Source of the DNA: Mycobacterium sp. URHD0025
Lineage (GTDB): Bacteria > Actinomycetota > Actinomycetes > Mycobacteriales > Mycobacteriaceae
DNA length: 64,000 nt
Assembly: GCF_000426065.1 (NCBI RefSeq)
Contig: NZ_AUEQ01000006.1
Location: forward strand, 248,001 to 312,000
Direction: 5' to 3'
Below the pieces are notes generated by a model, which worked only from the letters and a program-made list of their open reading frames with translations, was not told the DNA's origin and searched no databases. Below are positions 10,034 through 19,358 of this stretch, piece after piece. The position numbers and the translations under genes were made by a program. Within the stretch, counting starts at the first letter, position 1, and every line of letters starts with the position of its first letter.

Positions 10034-11548
10034 TCAGTTGTCGGCCGGTTGCCCGTCGCGATTCAGCATGGCCGCCACGTCGATACCGGAAGCCTTGAGC
10101 GCCTCCAGGATGTTGGCCACTGCCAGCGGGCTGACGCCGAGCAAACCGCCGACGGCATCCTGCGTATCCCGCGACCCGCCGATGATCGAAAGGCGTTCGA
10201 TCTCGGCCAGCGGTGAGGCGGCCGCCTCGGTCGCCTTGACCACCGAGGCCAGCACATCGGGCAGCATCAACAGACGCGCGGCCTCGGCCGAGTAACCGTT
10301 GAGCGCTGCGGCGATCTCTTTCTTACCGTTGGCCTCGGCCAGCAGTTTGGCCTCGATACCGGCGGCCTCGGCCTGCTGCTCGACGCGCAGCGCATCGGCC
10401 AGTTCCTTCTTACCTGCGGCCTCCGCGACCAGCTTGGCCTGAAGACTGTCCGCCTCGGCCTGCTTCTCGACGCGCAGGGCATCGGCTGCGGCCTTGCGGG
10501 CATCGGCGTCGGCCTGCCCTTTGCGCCGCTCGGACTCGGCCGCGGCCTCGGCGGCCAGGATCGTGGACTGCCGCTGGCCTTCGGCGAGCGCGATGTCAGC
10601 CTGACGTTTCGCCTCGGCCGGCGCGATCACGTCGGCCTGCAGTGCCGCCTGGGCCTGCTCGGCGCGGCGCTGCTCCACCTCGATGCGGGCCTGCACCCGG
10701 GCCGCCTCGGCCTGCTCGGTGGCAATGCCGACGTCCTTCTGGGCGCGGGCGTTGGCCAGCGGGCCGGCCTGGTCGGCCTGGGCGTTCTCGGCCTCGGTCT
10801 GCGCACGCAGCCGCGCCAGTTCGACATCGCGCCTCTGGTTGGCGGTGGCGATCGCGGTGTCGGCCTCGGCCTGCGCGATGGACCCCTCCTGGCGGGCCTT
10901 GGCCGACTGGATCTGGGCGTCGCGCTCGGCCTCGGCGGTACCGACCGTGGCGTCCCGCTTGACCTCGGCGATGCGGCGCTGGCCCAGGGACTTCAGGTAG
11001 TCGTTGGCGTCGGAGATGCCGGCGATCTTGAGGACGTCGACCTCCATGCCGATGCGGGCCAGGTCGCCGCCGGCCTCCTCGACCACGCTGCGGGCCAGGC
11101 TGTCGCGGTTGGAGTTGAGGTCCTCGACGGTCATGGTGGCGGTGATGCCGCGAAGGCTGCCGGCCAGGATCTCGTTGATCTGCCGCTGCAGCTCGTTCAG
11201 GTCGGAGGTCAGGAAGCGCTGCACCGCGGTCTGCACGGCCTCATCCGCCGAGCCGATCCGGACCAGCCCGACCGCCTCGACGTTGACGGGCACACCGTTG
11301 TTGGACAGTGCGTTCTGCAGGTTGATGCTGACGTTGAACGGTTCCAGGCTCATGATGTCCACCCGTTCGATGCCGGGCATCCGGAACCGGGCCCCGCCGC
11401 GGACCACCTTGGGAGTGCCGCGGCCGGTGAACACGGCCACCTCGTTGGGCGGGACCTTGATGTAGTTCTTGACGTAGACCATCGGCAGCACCACCAGGAT
11501 GAGGATGGCGGCGATGGCGGCGAGGATGACTATGAGCAGCAGGGACAC
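10034..11548 (-). CDS. Flotillin-like (SPFH/Band 7) membrane protein
   Basis: A 504-residue protein. One N-terminal transmembrane helix (residues about 2-25, LLIVILAAIAAILILVVLPMVYV) is followed by an SPFH/Band 7 domain (about 30-210) and a long Ala/Glu/Gln/Lys-rich coiled coil (about 210-430) with repeated AEA and QAEAD patterns, then a short conserved tail. This is the flotillin layout; such proteins scaffold membrane microdomains. The start is taken as the GTG at 11548, giving VSLLLIVIL directly before the helix, with an AAAGG ribosome site; the long upstream open frame runs through the 18-bp repeats. It follows the NfeD-like gene by 73 bp. NfeD/flotillin pairs are a known operon arrangement. 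Confidence 0.9.
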   Translation of the reverse strand: MSLLLIVILAAIAAILILVVLPMVYVKNYIKVPPNEVAVFTGRGTPKVVRGGARFRMPGIERVDIMSLEPFNVSINLQNALSNNGVPVNVEAVGLVRIGSADEAVQTAVQRFLTSDLNELQRQINEILAGSLRGITATMTVEDLNSNRDSLARSVVEEAGGDLARIGMEVDVLKIAGISDANDYLKSLGQRRIAEVKRDATVGTAEAERDAQIQSAKARQEGSIAQAEADTAIATANQRRDVELARLRAQTEAENAQADQAGPLANARAQKDVGIATEQAEAARVQARIEVEQRRAEQAQAALQADVIAPAEAKRQADIALAEGQRQSTILAAEAAAESERRKGQADADARKAAADALRVEKQAEADSLQAKLVAEAAGKKELADALRVEQQAEAAGIEAKLLAEANGKKEIAAALNGYSAEAARLLMLPDVLASVVKATEAAASPLAEIERLSIIGGSRDTQDAVGGLLGVSPLAVANILEALKASGIDVAAMLNRDGQPADN

Positions 11549-11582
11549 GGTTGTGCCTTTCTCGGAGGGGCAGTGCTCGGGT

Positions 11583-11636
11583 GGCTCAGGTTTCTGGCAC
11601 AGCTCGGGTTTCTGGAACTGCTCAGGTTTCTGGAAC
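11583..11636. repeat. Three 18-bp tandem repeats across the nfeD stop codon
   Basis: Three consecutive 18-bp units, 11583-11600, 11601-11618 and 11619-11636, each of the form NNCTCRGGTTTCTGGMAC. On the minus strand one unit contains the last codons and stop of the NfeD-like gene; the other two lie between it and the flotillin gene. They look like duplications of the 3' end of nfeD. Confidence 0.9.
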
Positions 11637-12119
11637 AGCGACGACATGGACGAAGTCGGGATCGATATCGGCGATGTAGACACGGGTGGCCTTGGGCAGT
11701 GCGTCGGCCTCGTCGCTCTTGGCGCGGGAGAAGACCCGGTTACCGTCGGCGTCGACGAAAGAGACCTCGCCCCAGCCGCCGGGCGGAACCTCGAGGGTGA
11801 CGGTGCCGAGCAGGCCGACATAGGAGGACCTGCCCCGGTGCGAGTTGGACTGCTGGCGACGCATGTAGGGCAGCAGCAGCCCGTTGAGGGCGAACACCAG
11901 CACGATGGCGCAAGCCGCCGCCAGCACCGCGCTCCATCCGGTGCCCAGCCCCAGCCAGGTGCCGATCAGGCCTCCGGTCCCGGCCCCGAGCAGGCCGACC
12001 GACAGTCCGGTCAGGCTCAGGAAGGGCATGCCGTCCCCGTGCCCGACGTCGGCGAGCAGCAGGGCGGCCAGTACGGCGATGCCGCCGACGACGAACGCGG
12101 CCAGGTACACAGCCATCAC
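11622..12119 (-). CDS. NfeD-like membrane protein
   Basis: A 165-residue protein with two hydrophobic stretches (residues about 3-25 and 28-80, the latter long enough for two helices) followed by a soluble OB-fold-like domain: GLLGTVTLEVPPGGWGEVSFVDADGNR is typical of the NfeD C-terminal region. NfeD-like proteins occur with SPFH/flotillin proteins and are thought to work with them in membrane organisation. It is translated just upstream of the flotillin gene. The ATG at 12119 is followed by a second ATG at 12116; either could be used. Its 3' end lies in a run of 18-bp repeats. Confidence 0.85.
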   Translation of the reverse strand: MMAVYLAAFVVGGIAVLAALLLADVGHGDGMPFLSLTGLSVGLLGAGTGGLIGTWLGLGTGWSAVLAAACAIVLVFALNGLLLPYMRRQQSNSHRGRSSYVGLLGTVTLEVPPGGWGEVSFVDADGNRVFSRAKSDEADALPKATRVYIADIDPDFVHVVAVPET

Positions 12120-12242
12120 GTGCTCGTGGTCTCCGTTCCCCGGTGCGGATCAGTCCGTACCATTCTCACCTGTGCGGAGGCTCTGCCGCGCACCAATCTG
12201 CAGCGTGGATATCGGGCAGCCTTGAGCTGATCAGCCGTGATT

Positions 12243-12270
12243 TTGGTACAGGCCGTCGAGCGGGTATTGT
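12243..12270 (+). promoter_or_regulatory. Possible SigA-type promoter for infA operon
   Basis: TTGGTA (12243-12248), a 16-bp spacer, then TATTGT (12265-12270), in the 327-bp gene-free region 12120-12446 between the divergent nfeD and infA genes. Use of this promoter would give a leader of roughly 170 nt before infA. The rest of the region shows no open frame I would call a gene. Confidence 0.4.
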
Positions 12271-12446
12271 GGACCAACGGTGCGGCTATCGTGCCGACTT
12301 TTTGCGTGCCCCGTCTTGGAACTGCTGAATTTCTGCAATTTCGTCTGGATCCGGCTCACGTTTTGAAGTCGGTCGCCGGCAGCATCACGACGGGCTGCAT
12401 TGCGACTGATGAAGCTACGAAACGAAAGCAAGGATCGCCGAAAAGT

Positions 12447-12668
12447 ATGGCCAAGAAAGACGGTGCCATCGAGGTCGAGGGTCGCGTGGTCGAGCCCCTG
12501 CCCAATGCGATGTTCCGCATTGAGCTGGAGAACGGACACAAGGTCTTGGCCCACATCAGCGGCAAGATGCGGCAGCACTACATCCGCATCCTGCCCGAGG
12601 ACCGGGTAGTGGTGGAGCTCTCTCCCTACGACCTGTCCCGGGGCCGCATCGTGTACCGGTACAAGTGA
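12447..12668 (+). CDS. infA: Translation initiation factor IF-1
   Basis: A 73-residue protein that is essentially the canonical actinobacterial IF-1: [20 protein letters not shown], followed by [20 protein letters not shown] and the RGRIVYRYK end. It is a single S1/OB domain that binds the 30S A site during initiation. The start codon is the ATG at 12447; the open frame upstream to 12237 is leader. It heads the infA-rpmJ-rpsM-rpsK-rpsD-rpoA-rplQ cluster, the standard actinobacterial order. Confidence 0.98.
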
Positions 12669-12754
12669 CCCGATAGAAGCCCGACCAGTAACGACGAGAA
12701 CGGTGACGTGCGGATGCGCACGCCACCTACAGAGCCAGAAGGATCGAAAAAGCC

Positions 12755-12868
12755 GTGAAGGTGAACCCGAGCGTCAAGCCCATCTGCGATAAGTGCAGGG
12801 TGATCCGCCGGCATGGGCGGGTCATGGTGATCTGCAGCGATCCGCGCCACAAGCAGCGGCAGGGCTGA
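12755..12868 (+). CDS. rpmJ: 50S ribosomal protein L36
   Basis: A 37-residue protein starting [20 protein letters not shown] (GTG start at 12755) and ending RHKQRQG. It carries the zinc-ribbon set C-x2-C (Cys11, Cys14), Cys27 and His32, so this is the zinc-binding C+ form. It sits 86 bp after infA and 220 bp before rpsM, the usual position. Confidence 0.97.
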
Positions 12869-13015
12869 TGAGCGCTTGCGCGAAGAGCAATTAGTCGCGC
12901 TGTCGCCTCATCTCACACAACTGAATGATGAACTCCCAGCACCACTGAGCGGATAGGCCGCTCATGCGCGATGAAGGCCGAGTGCCTTCATCCACGTCCG
13001 GCACGGAGGCCGGAC
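12867..13015 (+). promoter_or_regulatory. Structured leader of rpsM: consecutive perfect hairpins
   Basis: The 220-bp rpmJ-rpsM gap contains three successive perfect stems: TGAGCGG/CCGCTCA (12946-12952 with 12958-12964), GATGAAGGC/GCCTTCATC (12970-12978 with 12984-12992, loop 5) and GTCCGGC/GCCGGAC (12996-13002 with 13009-13015, loop 6). A longer-range pairing, GATGAG (12867-12872) with CTCATC (12907-12912), encloses AGCGC/GCGCT. No U-run follows, so this is more likely a leader structure than a terminator. In E. coli, S4 represses the rpsM operon through a leader just upstream of rpsM. The same role here is inference. Confidence 0.5.
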
Positions 13016-13088
13016 CCCGGAGAGTCCTGAGGGGCTGATGGGAACGGGCTGGGACCAGACCTCCGCAGAGAAAAAGGATAACCGCCAC

Positions 13089-13463
13089 ATGGCACGGCTA
13101 GTGGGCGTTGATCTTCCGCGCGACAAGCGCATGGAGATCGCGCTGACCTACATCTACGGCATCGGCCGTACCCGTTCGAACGAGATTCTCGCCGCGACGG
13201 GCATCGACAAGAACCAGCGCACCAAGGACCTGACCGACGATCAGGTGACCGTTCTGCGCGATTACATCGAAGGCAACCTCAAGGTTGAGGGTGACCTGCG
13301 CCGCGAGGTGCAGGCCGACATTCGCCGCAAGATCGAGATCGGCTGCTACCAGGGCCTGCGGCACCGCCGCGGTCTGCCGGTGCGCGGCCAGCGGACCAAG
13401 ACCAACGCGCGTACCCGTAAGGGCCCGAAGCGCACCATCGCCGGCAAGAAGAAGGCTAGGTAA
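13089..13463 (+). CDS. rpsM: 30S ribosomal protein S13
   Basis: A 124-residue protein starting [20 protein letters not shown] with the H2TH segment ([12 protein letters not shown]) and a basic tail ending GKKKAR. It contacts the 30S head and the P-site tRNA. The start at 13089 gives the canonical N-terminus; the open frame upstream runs through the hairpin leader. rpsK follows 5 bp later. Confidence 0.98.
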   Translation: MARLVGVDLPRDKRMEIALTYIYGIGRTRSNEILAATGIDKNQRTKDLTDDQVTVLRDYIEGNLKVEGDLRREVQADIRRKIEIGCYQGLRHRRGLPVRGQRTKTNARTRKGPKRTIAGKKKAR

Positions 13464-13468
13464 CCCCG

Positions 13469-13882
13469 ATGGCACCACCGAAGAAGGCCGCGGGCGCCAA
13501 GCGCGGTAAGACCACCCGGCGCAGGGAAAAGAAGAACGTCCCGCACGGCGCCGCACACATCAAGAGCACGTTCAACAACACGATCGTCTCGATCACCGAT
13601 CCTCAGGGCAACGTCATCGCCTGGGCATCGTCGGGTCACGTCGGCTTCAAGGGTTCGCGTAAGTCGACCCCGTTCGCCGCACAGCTGGCCGCCGAGAACG
13701 CCGCCCGCAAGGCGCAGGAGCACGGCGTGAAGAAGGTCGACGTGTTCGTCAAGGGCCCGGGTTCGGGCCGCGAGACCGCCATCCGCTCGCTGCAGGCCGC
13801 CGGCCTGGAGGTGGGCGCGATTTCCGACGTCACCCCGCAGCCGCACAACGGTTGCCGTCCGCCCAAGCGGCGCCGGGTCTAG
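13469..13882 (+). CDS. rpsK: 30S ribosomal protein S11
   Basis: A 137-residue protein starting [20 protein letters not shown] (basic N-terminal extension usual in actinobacteria) with conserved [15 protein letters not shown] and the [18 protein letters not shown] end. It is a platform protein of the 30S subunit, immediately downstream of rpsM and 23 bp before rpsD. Confidence 0.98.
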   Translation: MAPPKKAAGAKRGKTTRRREKKNVPHGAAHIKSTFNNTIVSITDPQGNVIAWASSGHVGFKGSRKSTPFAAQLAAENAARKAQEHGVKKVDVFVKGPGSGRETAIRSLQAAGLEVGAISDVTPQPHNGCRPPKRRRV

Positions 13883-13905
13883 GTCGAGAAGGAGAAACAA
13901 GACTC

Positions 13906-14511
13906 ATGGCTCGTTATACCGGCCCCGCCACCCGCAAGTCGCGCCGTCTCGGCGTCGACCTGATCGGCGGCGATCAGTCGTTCGAGAAGCGCCCCTACCC
14001 GCCCGGTCAGCATGGCCGCGCGCGGATCAAGGAGAGCGAATACCGCACCCAGCTGCAGGAGAAGCAGAAGGCTCGCTTCACCTACGGCGTGCTGGAGAAG
14101 CAGTTCCGCAAGTACTACGAAGAGGCCAACCGGCAGTCGGGTAAGACCGGCGAGAACCTTCTCCAGATCCTGGAGAGCCGCCTGGACAACGTGGTGTACC
14201 GCGCCGGCCTGGCGCGTACCCGCCGGATGGCCCGTCAGCTGGTCAGCCACGGCCACTTCACCGTCAACGGTGTCAAGGTGAATATCCCGAGCTACCGGGT
14301 GTCGCAGTACGACATCATCGACGTGAAGGAAAAGTCGCTCAACACCCTGCCGTTCGAGGTTGCCCGGCAGACCGCGGGTGAGCGTCCGATCCCGTCGTGG
14401 CTGCAGGTCGTCGGCGAACGCCAGCGCATCCTGGTGCACCAGCTGCCCGAGCGCGCGCAGATCCAGGTGCCGCTCGCCGAACAGCTCATCGTCGAGTTCT
14501 ACTCGAAGTAG
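13906..14511 (+). CDS. rpsD: 30S ribosomal protein S4
   Basis: A 201-residue protein starting MARYTGPATRKSRRL, with an S4 RNA-binding domain around residues 90-155 (LESRLDNVVYRAGLARTRRM, QLVSHGHFTVNG). The N-terminal domain has no cysteines, so this is the zinc-free form seen in mycobacteria. S4 is a primary 16S binder and in other bacteria autoregulates its operon. The ATG at 13906 follows GGAGAAAC. Confidence 0.98.
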   Translation: MARYTGPATRKSRRLGVDLIGGDQSFEKRPYPPGQHGRARIKESEYRTQLQEKQKARFTYGVLEKQFRKYYEEANRQSGKTGENLLQILESRLDNVVYRAGLARTRRMARQLVSHGHFTVNGVKVNIPSYRVSQYDIIDVKEKSLNTLPFEVARQTAGERPIPSWLQVVGERQRILVHQLPERAQIQVPLAEQLIVEFYSK

Positions 14512-14514
14512 TAA

Positions 14515-15645
<1,131 letters not shown>

Positions 15646-15703
15646 CCAATCCGTCCCGGTCCTACCTGATACGGGGACCGGCCCCAATTAGGAGATAGTC
15701 GCA

Positions 15704-16267
15704 ATGCCCAAACCCACCAAGGGTCCTCGCCTCGGCGGGTCGTCCTCGCACCAGAAGGCGCTCCTGGCCAACCTGGCCACGTCGCTGTTCGAGCACGGCC
15801 GCATCAAGACGACCGAGCCGAAGGCCCGGGCGTTGCGTCCGTACGCCGAGAAGCTGATCACCCACGCCAAGAAGGGTGAACTGCACAACCGGCGCGAGGT
15901 GATGAAGAAGATCCGCGACAAGGACGTCGTGCACGTCCTGTTCGCCGAGATCGGCCCCTTCTTCGCCGATCGCGAGGGCGGCTACACCCGCATCATCAAG
16001 GTCGAGAACCGCAAGGGCGACAACGCCCCCATGGCTGTCATCGAGCTGGTGCGGGAGAAGACCGTGACCTCCGAGGCGGACCGCGCTCGCCGCGCCGCCG
16101 CCGCGCAGGCCAAGACGGCCGAGGAGCAGACAGCTGAGGCCGAGGCACCCAAGGCCGAAGAGGCTGAGGAAACTCCGGTTGCCGAGGCACCCAAGGCCGA
16201 GGACGCCGCTGTCGCCGACGCCGAGACGGCTGAGGTTGCGGCTGAGGATGACGCTGCCAAGTCCTAG
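15704..16267 (+). CDS. rplQ: 50S ribosomal protein L17 with Ala/Glu-rich C-terminal tail
   Basis: A 187-residue protein. The first 120 residues are the standard L17 domain ([38 protein letters not shown]). The final 65 residues are a low-complexity Ala/Glu/Lys/Pro tail (repeated AEAPKAEE units), an extension common in mycobacterial L17 but not in E. coli. A 14-bp stem terminator follows 12 bp after the stop, suggesting that the main operon transcript ends here. Confidence 0.97.
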   Translation: MPKPTKGPRLGGSSSHQKALLANLATSLFEHGRIKTTEPKARALRPYAEKLITHAKKGELHNRREVMKKIRDKDVVHVLFAEIGPFFADREGGYTRIIKVENRKGDNAPMAVIELVREKTVTSEADRARRAAAAQAKTAEEQTAEAEAPKAEEAEETPVAEAPKAEDAAVADAETAEVAAEDDAAKS

Positions 16268-16274
16268 CGACACG

Positions 16275-17153
16275 ATGAACATGCCCGCCACCGAATCCGG
16301 TGGCGGGCATGTCGCTTTTATCCGCTTACGGCTCGACGTTGCCTATGACGGCACCGATTTCGCCGGCTGGGCGACGCAGGCCGGTCAACGCACCGTTGCC
16401 GGGGTGATTGATGAGGCGCTCTCGACGGTCTTCCGTACGCCGGTGGTGACGCGCACGGCAGGGCGGACGGACACCGGCGTGCATGCCACCGGTCAGGTGG
16501 CCCACGTGGACATCCCGGTAGACGCTGTCGCGCATTGCTATCCGCGAACCACCCGCCCGGGCGATGGTGAATTCACCCCGCTGGTAAGGCGTTTGGCGCG
16601 GCTGCTGCCTACCGACGTCCGTATCCGCGACGTCGTGCGTGCACCGGCGGGATTCGATGCCAGGTTCTCGGCGCTGCGTCGGCACTACACCTACCGGCTC
16701 AGTCTCGCGCCTTACGGGGTCGAGCCGGCCGAAGCGCGGTTCGTCACACCGTGGTCCAAGCCCCTCGACCTCGACGCGATGGCTGCCGCATCGCGGGAAC
16801 TGGTCGGGCTCAACGATTTCGCGGCGTTCTGCCGTCACCGCCCCGGTGCCACCACCATCCGTGATCTACAGCGGCTGGAATGGGTGCGGGACGGCATGTA
16901 CGTGACGGCCTACGTCACCGCGGATGCGTTCTGCTGGAACATGGTTCGCTCGCTGGTCGGGGCGATGCTGGCGGTGGGCGAGGGGAGGCGGTCACCTGAG
17001 TGGACCGCCGGCCTGTTGAGCGAGACGAGCCGGTCGAGTGCTTTCGCCGCTGCCCCGGCCCGCGGGCTCACGCTGGTGCAGGTCGATTACCCGGCCGATG
17101 ACGAGCTCGAGGCCCGCAATCTGATCACCCGTGATGTGCGGAAGGCCGACTGA
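16275..17153 (+). CDS. truA: tRNA pseudouridine(38-40) synthase
   Basis: A 292-residue protein that isomerises U38-U40 of tRNA anticodon arms. Motifs: [16 protein letters not shown] at the start of the domain, catalytic Asp in GRTDTGVHA (Asp66 with this start), [24 protein letters not shown] and [14 protein letters not shown]. The start is uncertain. ATG at 16275 ([11 protein letters not shown]) and ATG at 16281 both lie in or beside the terminator-like hairpin 16280-16311, while homology proper begins only at about residue 16; a GTG at 16311 just past the stem would give [14 protein letters not shown] when read from GTC onward in this frame only with a non-standard codon, so the upstream ATGs are preferred. 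It is the last gene of the ribosomal cluster. Confidence 0.94.
   Translation: MNMPATESGGGHVAFIRLRLDVAYDGTDFAGWATQAGQRTVAGVIDEALSTVFRTPVVTRTAGRTDTGVHATGQVAHVDIPVDAVAHCYPRTTRPGDGEFTPLVRRLARLLPTDVRIRDVVRAPAGFDARFSALRRHYTYRLSLAPYGVEPAEARFVTPWSKPLDLDAMAAASRELVGLNDFAAFCRHRPGATTIRDLQRLEWVRDGMYVTAYVTADAFCWNMVRSLVGAMLAVGEGRRSPEWTAGLLSETSRSSAFAAAPARGLTLVQVDYPADDELEARNLITRDVRKAD
16280..16311 (+). terminator. Terminator-like hairpin after rplQ, inside the 5' end of truA
   Basis: A perfect 14-bp inverted repeat (arms 16280-16293 and 16298-16311, loop AATC), GC-rich, beginning 13 bp after the rplQ stop codon. It is followed by GTCGCTTTTA, a short T-rich stretch rather than a full U-run. It overlaps the proposed truA start codons, so truA expression would need read-through or opening of the stem. 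Confidence 0.6.
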
Positions 17154-17199
17154 ACACGTTTGTGCAGTTGAACGCCGCGGGCGACGGAGGTCCACACCC

Positions 17200-17862
17200 T
17201 CAGAGTCGGGCGGAGACGAACCTGGCGGCCTGGGCCACCATGCCCGACCGGATGTAGCCGGGCGCGAGGTGATCCTGCCACCCGGCCTGCCATTTGTAGG
17301 GGCTGCTCGGATTACAGATCGGGTCATCGGAGTGGCACAAGTCGATGGTGCGGTTCTGATAGGCGGGGTTCAACAGCGTGATGGGTGCGGCCCAGTTGGC
17401 CCCGTTGCCGAACAGTGCCACCGCCGCCACGTGCCGGTCGGTGCCCTTGGGAAGTGGACTGTTGAAGGTGAATGCCGAGACGGGCATCGCCAGAATCAGG
17501 TCGGTTGCGACGGCGCCGAGCGAGTAGCCGCCGAGGATGAGCCGGGTCCGAGGACAGTTGCGCATCATCCACTGCACATGACGGCTCATGTCATTTGCGG
17601 CCACGTCGGCCTGGGTATCGGCCGGGTACTTCACCGAATAGAGGGCGACGTTCGGGCCGCGCAGGGTGCGCAGTGCGTTGACGAACGCAGCACCGACCTG
17701 TCCGGGACCTGGGGGCTCCATGCGGCCGCGGGCGAACACCACCTCGGCCGGCGGGCACGTGGCGGCCATCGCGGCGCCGATCATGTTGGGCGCCACCGCC
17801 ATTGGTGCCATAACGGCACCGAGGACAGTGATCAGTGCGGCCGACATCCGACGGCCAATCAC
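17200..17862 (-). CDS. Secreted cutinase-family serine esterase (copy 1)
   Basis: A 220-residue cutinase-like alpha/beta hydrolase. A signal peptide (about residues 1-33, ending GAAMA-ATCPP) is followed by the mature domain starting CPPAEVVFARGR. The nucleophile is in GGYSLGA, the Asp in SDDPICNP with its disulfide Cys, and the His in WQDHLAPGY. The Ser motif is GYSLG instead of the usual GYSQG, shared with copy 2. Mycobacterial homologues hydrolyse lipids, esters or phospholipids outside the cell. It is the last of four tandem genes on this strand and is convergent with truA. Confidence 0.9.
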   Translation of the reverse strand: MIGRRMSAALITVLGAVMAPMAVAPNMIGAAMAATCPPAEVVFARGRMEPPGPGQVGAAFVNALRTLRGPNVALYSVKYPADTQADVAANDMSRHVQWMMRNCPRTRLILGGYSLGAVATDLILAMPVSAFTFNSPLPKGTDRHVAAVALFGNGANWAAPITLLNPAYQNRTIDLCHSDDPICNPSSPYKWQAGWQDHLAPGYIRSGMVAQAARFVSARL

Positions 17863-17938
17863 GCATTAGATGGTATTGACGATCCCGTCGAGAATGGGTG
17901 CCGGTCCGGCAACGATCCGGCGTCGAAGTACTTCCGGT

Positions 17939-18643
17939 TCAGACCTTGGTGGCGACGAAATCGGCGGCCTGGTTGACCATCCCGGCGTCGATGTAGGCGC
18001 CCGCCAGGTGATCGGGCCAGTTGTTCTTCCAGGTGTCGGGGTCGGCCGGATTGCAGATCGGATCGGCTCCATGGCACAGCTCGATGGTCCGGTCGGCATA
18101 GACCGGGCTGAAGCGGGTGATGGGACCGACCCATGCGGCGCCGTTGCCGAACAGGGCGACCGCGGCGATGTGGCCGTCGGCGCCCGCGGCGAGTGGGGTC
18201 TTGAAGCCGAAGCCGGTGAACGGAACGGCCAGCACCACATCGGCGACTGCCGCACCCAGCGAGTACCCGCCGATCACCAACCGGGTGTCCGGGCAGTTGT
18301 TCATCATGTACTGGATGTGGCCGCTCATATCGTTGGCGCCGATGTCGACTTCGTTGTCAGCCGGGTACCGGACGGCGTATACGCCGATGTTCTTGTTGGT
18401 CTTGGAGCGCAGCGCGTTGACGAACGCGTTACCGAGGGTGCCGACGCCGGCGGGTTCCGTACGACCGCGGGCGAATACCACCTCGACCGGTGGGCACGGG
18501 GCGGCGTTGGCGACGGCCAGGGAACCGGGCAGCACGGCCGACGTGACCGGCAGGACCGCAACGGCCGCCACGATGACGGCAACCACACCGATCCAGCGCC
18601 GAAGCCGTCCGGTTACGTGGTTTTGGATGGGAAGTTCGACCAC
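17939..18643 (-). CDS. Secreted cutinase-family serine esterase (copy 2)
   Basis: A 234-residue cutinase-like enzyme. The N-terminus is RLRRWIGVVAVIVAAVAVLP and a further hydrophobic stretch, with likely cleavage before APCPPVEVVFARGR. Triad: Ser in GGYSLGA, Asp in GADPICNPAD and His in WPDHLAGAY. It is most like copy 1 (both have GYSLG and NDMSxHxQxMMxNCP), so these two are the closest pair. 76 bp separate it from copy 1 and 24 bp from copy 3. Substrate unknown. Confidence 0.9.
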   Translation of the reverse strand: MVELPIQNHVTGRLRRWIGVVAVIVAAVAVLPVTSAVLPGSLAVANAAPCPPVEVVFARGRTEPAGVGTLGNAFVNALRSKTNKNIGVYAVRYPADNEVDIGANDMSGHIQYMMNNCPDTRLVIGGYSLGAAVADVVLAVPFTGFGFKTPLAAGADGHIAAVALFGNGAAWVGPITRFSPVYADRTIELCHGADPICNPADPDTWKNNWPDHLAGAYIDAGMVNQAADFVATKV

Positions 18644-18667
18644 CTAAGCGATCGTAGCGGACGCGGG

Positions 18668-19333
18668 CTACAAGAGACCGGCAACGAAGTTTGCGGCATC
18701 GTTTGCCGGACCTTCGTAGGCACGGTGTGCCGGGACACTGTCGCCGTCGCCGCAGACCGGGTCGCCGGGGTTGCACAGGTCGATGGCGCGACCTCCGTAG
18801 ACCGGGCTGGAGGTCAAAGGCAGGCCGAGTTTGGCCGACGGGTTACCGAAGACGGCGACCGCGGCGACGTGCTCGGGGACGTTCGGCGGCAGCGGCGCGT
18901 TGAAGCCGACGGCCGGGAACGGGACGGCGGCGATCACGTCGATCACCGCGGCACCCTGCGAGTAACCGCCCAGGACCAGACGGGTGTCGGGGCAGTTGTC
19001 GACCATCCACTGGATGTGGCCGGAGGCATCGTTGGCACCGCCGGCTGCCGCGAGGAAGTCGAAGCTGGCGGGGTAGTTCACCGCATACGCGCCGACGGAA
19101 CGACCGCCGACCTTGTTGCGCAGCGAACCGACGAACGCATTACCGATCCGGCCGAGGCCAGGAGTGTCGTTGGTGCCCCGGGCGAAGACCACCTCGATGT
19201 CGGGGCAGGCGGCCGAGGCCACCGGAAGTACCGACGAGGAGGTGGGTATCGCGACCGGCGCGACGATGGCGACGGCAGCGGTCAGCGCCGCCGCCACGAA
19301 CACGGTGCAGCGACGAACAAGATCAATGGCCAC
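18668..19333 (-). CDS. Secreted cutinase-family serine esterase (copy 3)
   Basis: A 221-residue cutinase-like enzyme. Signal peptide through about residue 41 (VFVAAALTAAVAIVAPVAIP, cleavage near ASA-ACPDI). Mature start CPDIEVVFARGTNDTPGLG; nucleophile Ser in GGYSQGA; Asp in NPGDPVCGDG; His in VPAHRAYEG. The GYSQG and RGTNDTPGLGR signatures match M. tuberculosis Culp-type proteins such as Cut3/Cut4 (Rv3451/Rv3452), which sit at this position. 25 bp separate it from copy 4. Confidence 0.92.
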   Translation of the reverse strand: MAIDLVRRCTVFVAAALTAAVAIVAPVAIPTSSSVLPVASAACPDIEVVFARGTNDTPGLGRIGNAFVGSLRNKVGGRSVGAYAVNYPASFDFLAAAGGANDASGHIQWMVDNCPDTRLVLGGYSQGAAVIDVIAAVPFPAVGFNAPLPPNVPEHVAAVAVFGNPSAKLGLPLTSSPVYGGRAIDLCNPGDPVCGDGDSVPAHRAYEGPANDAANFVAGLL

Positions 19334-19358
19334 ACCGAATCCTAACGTCTGCTGTGTA

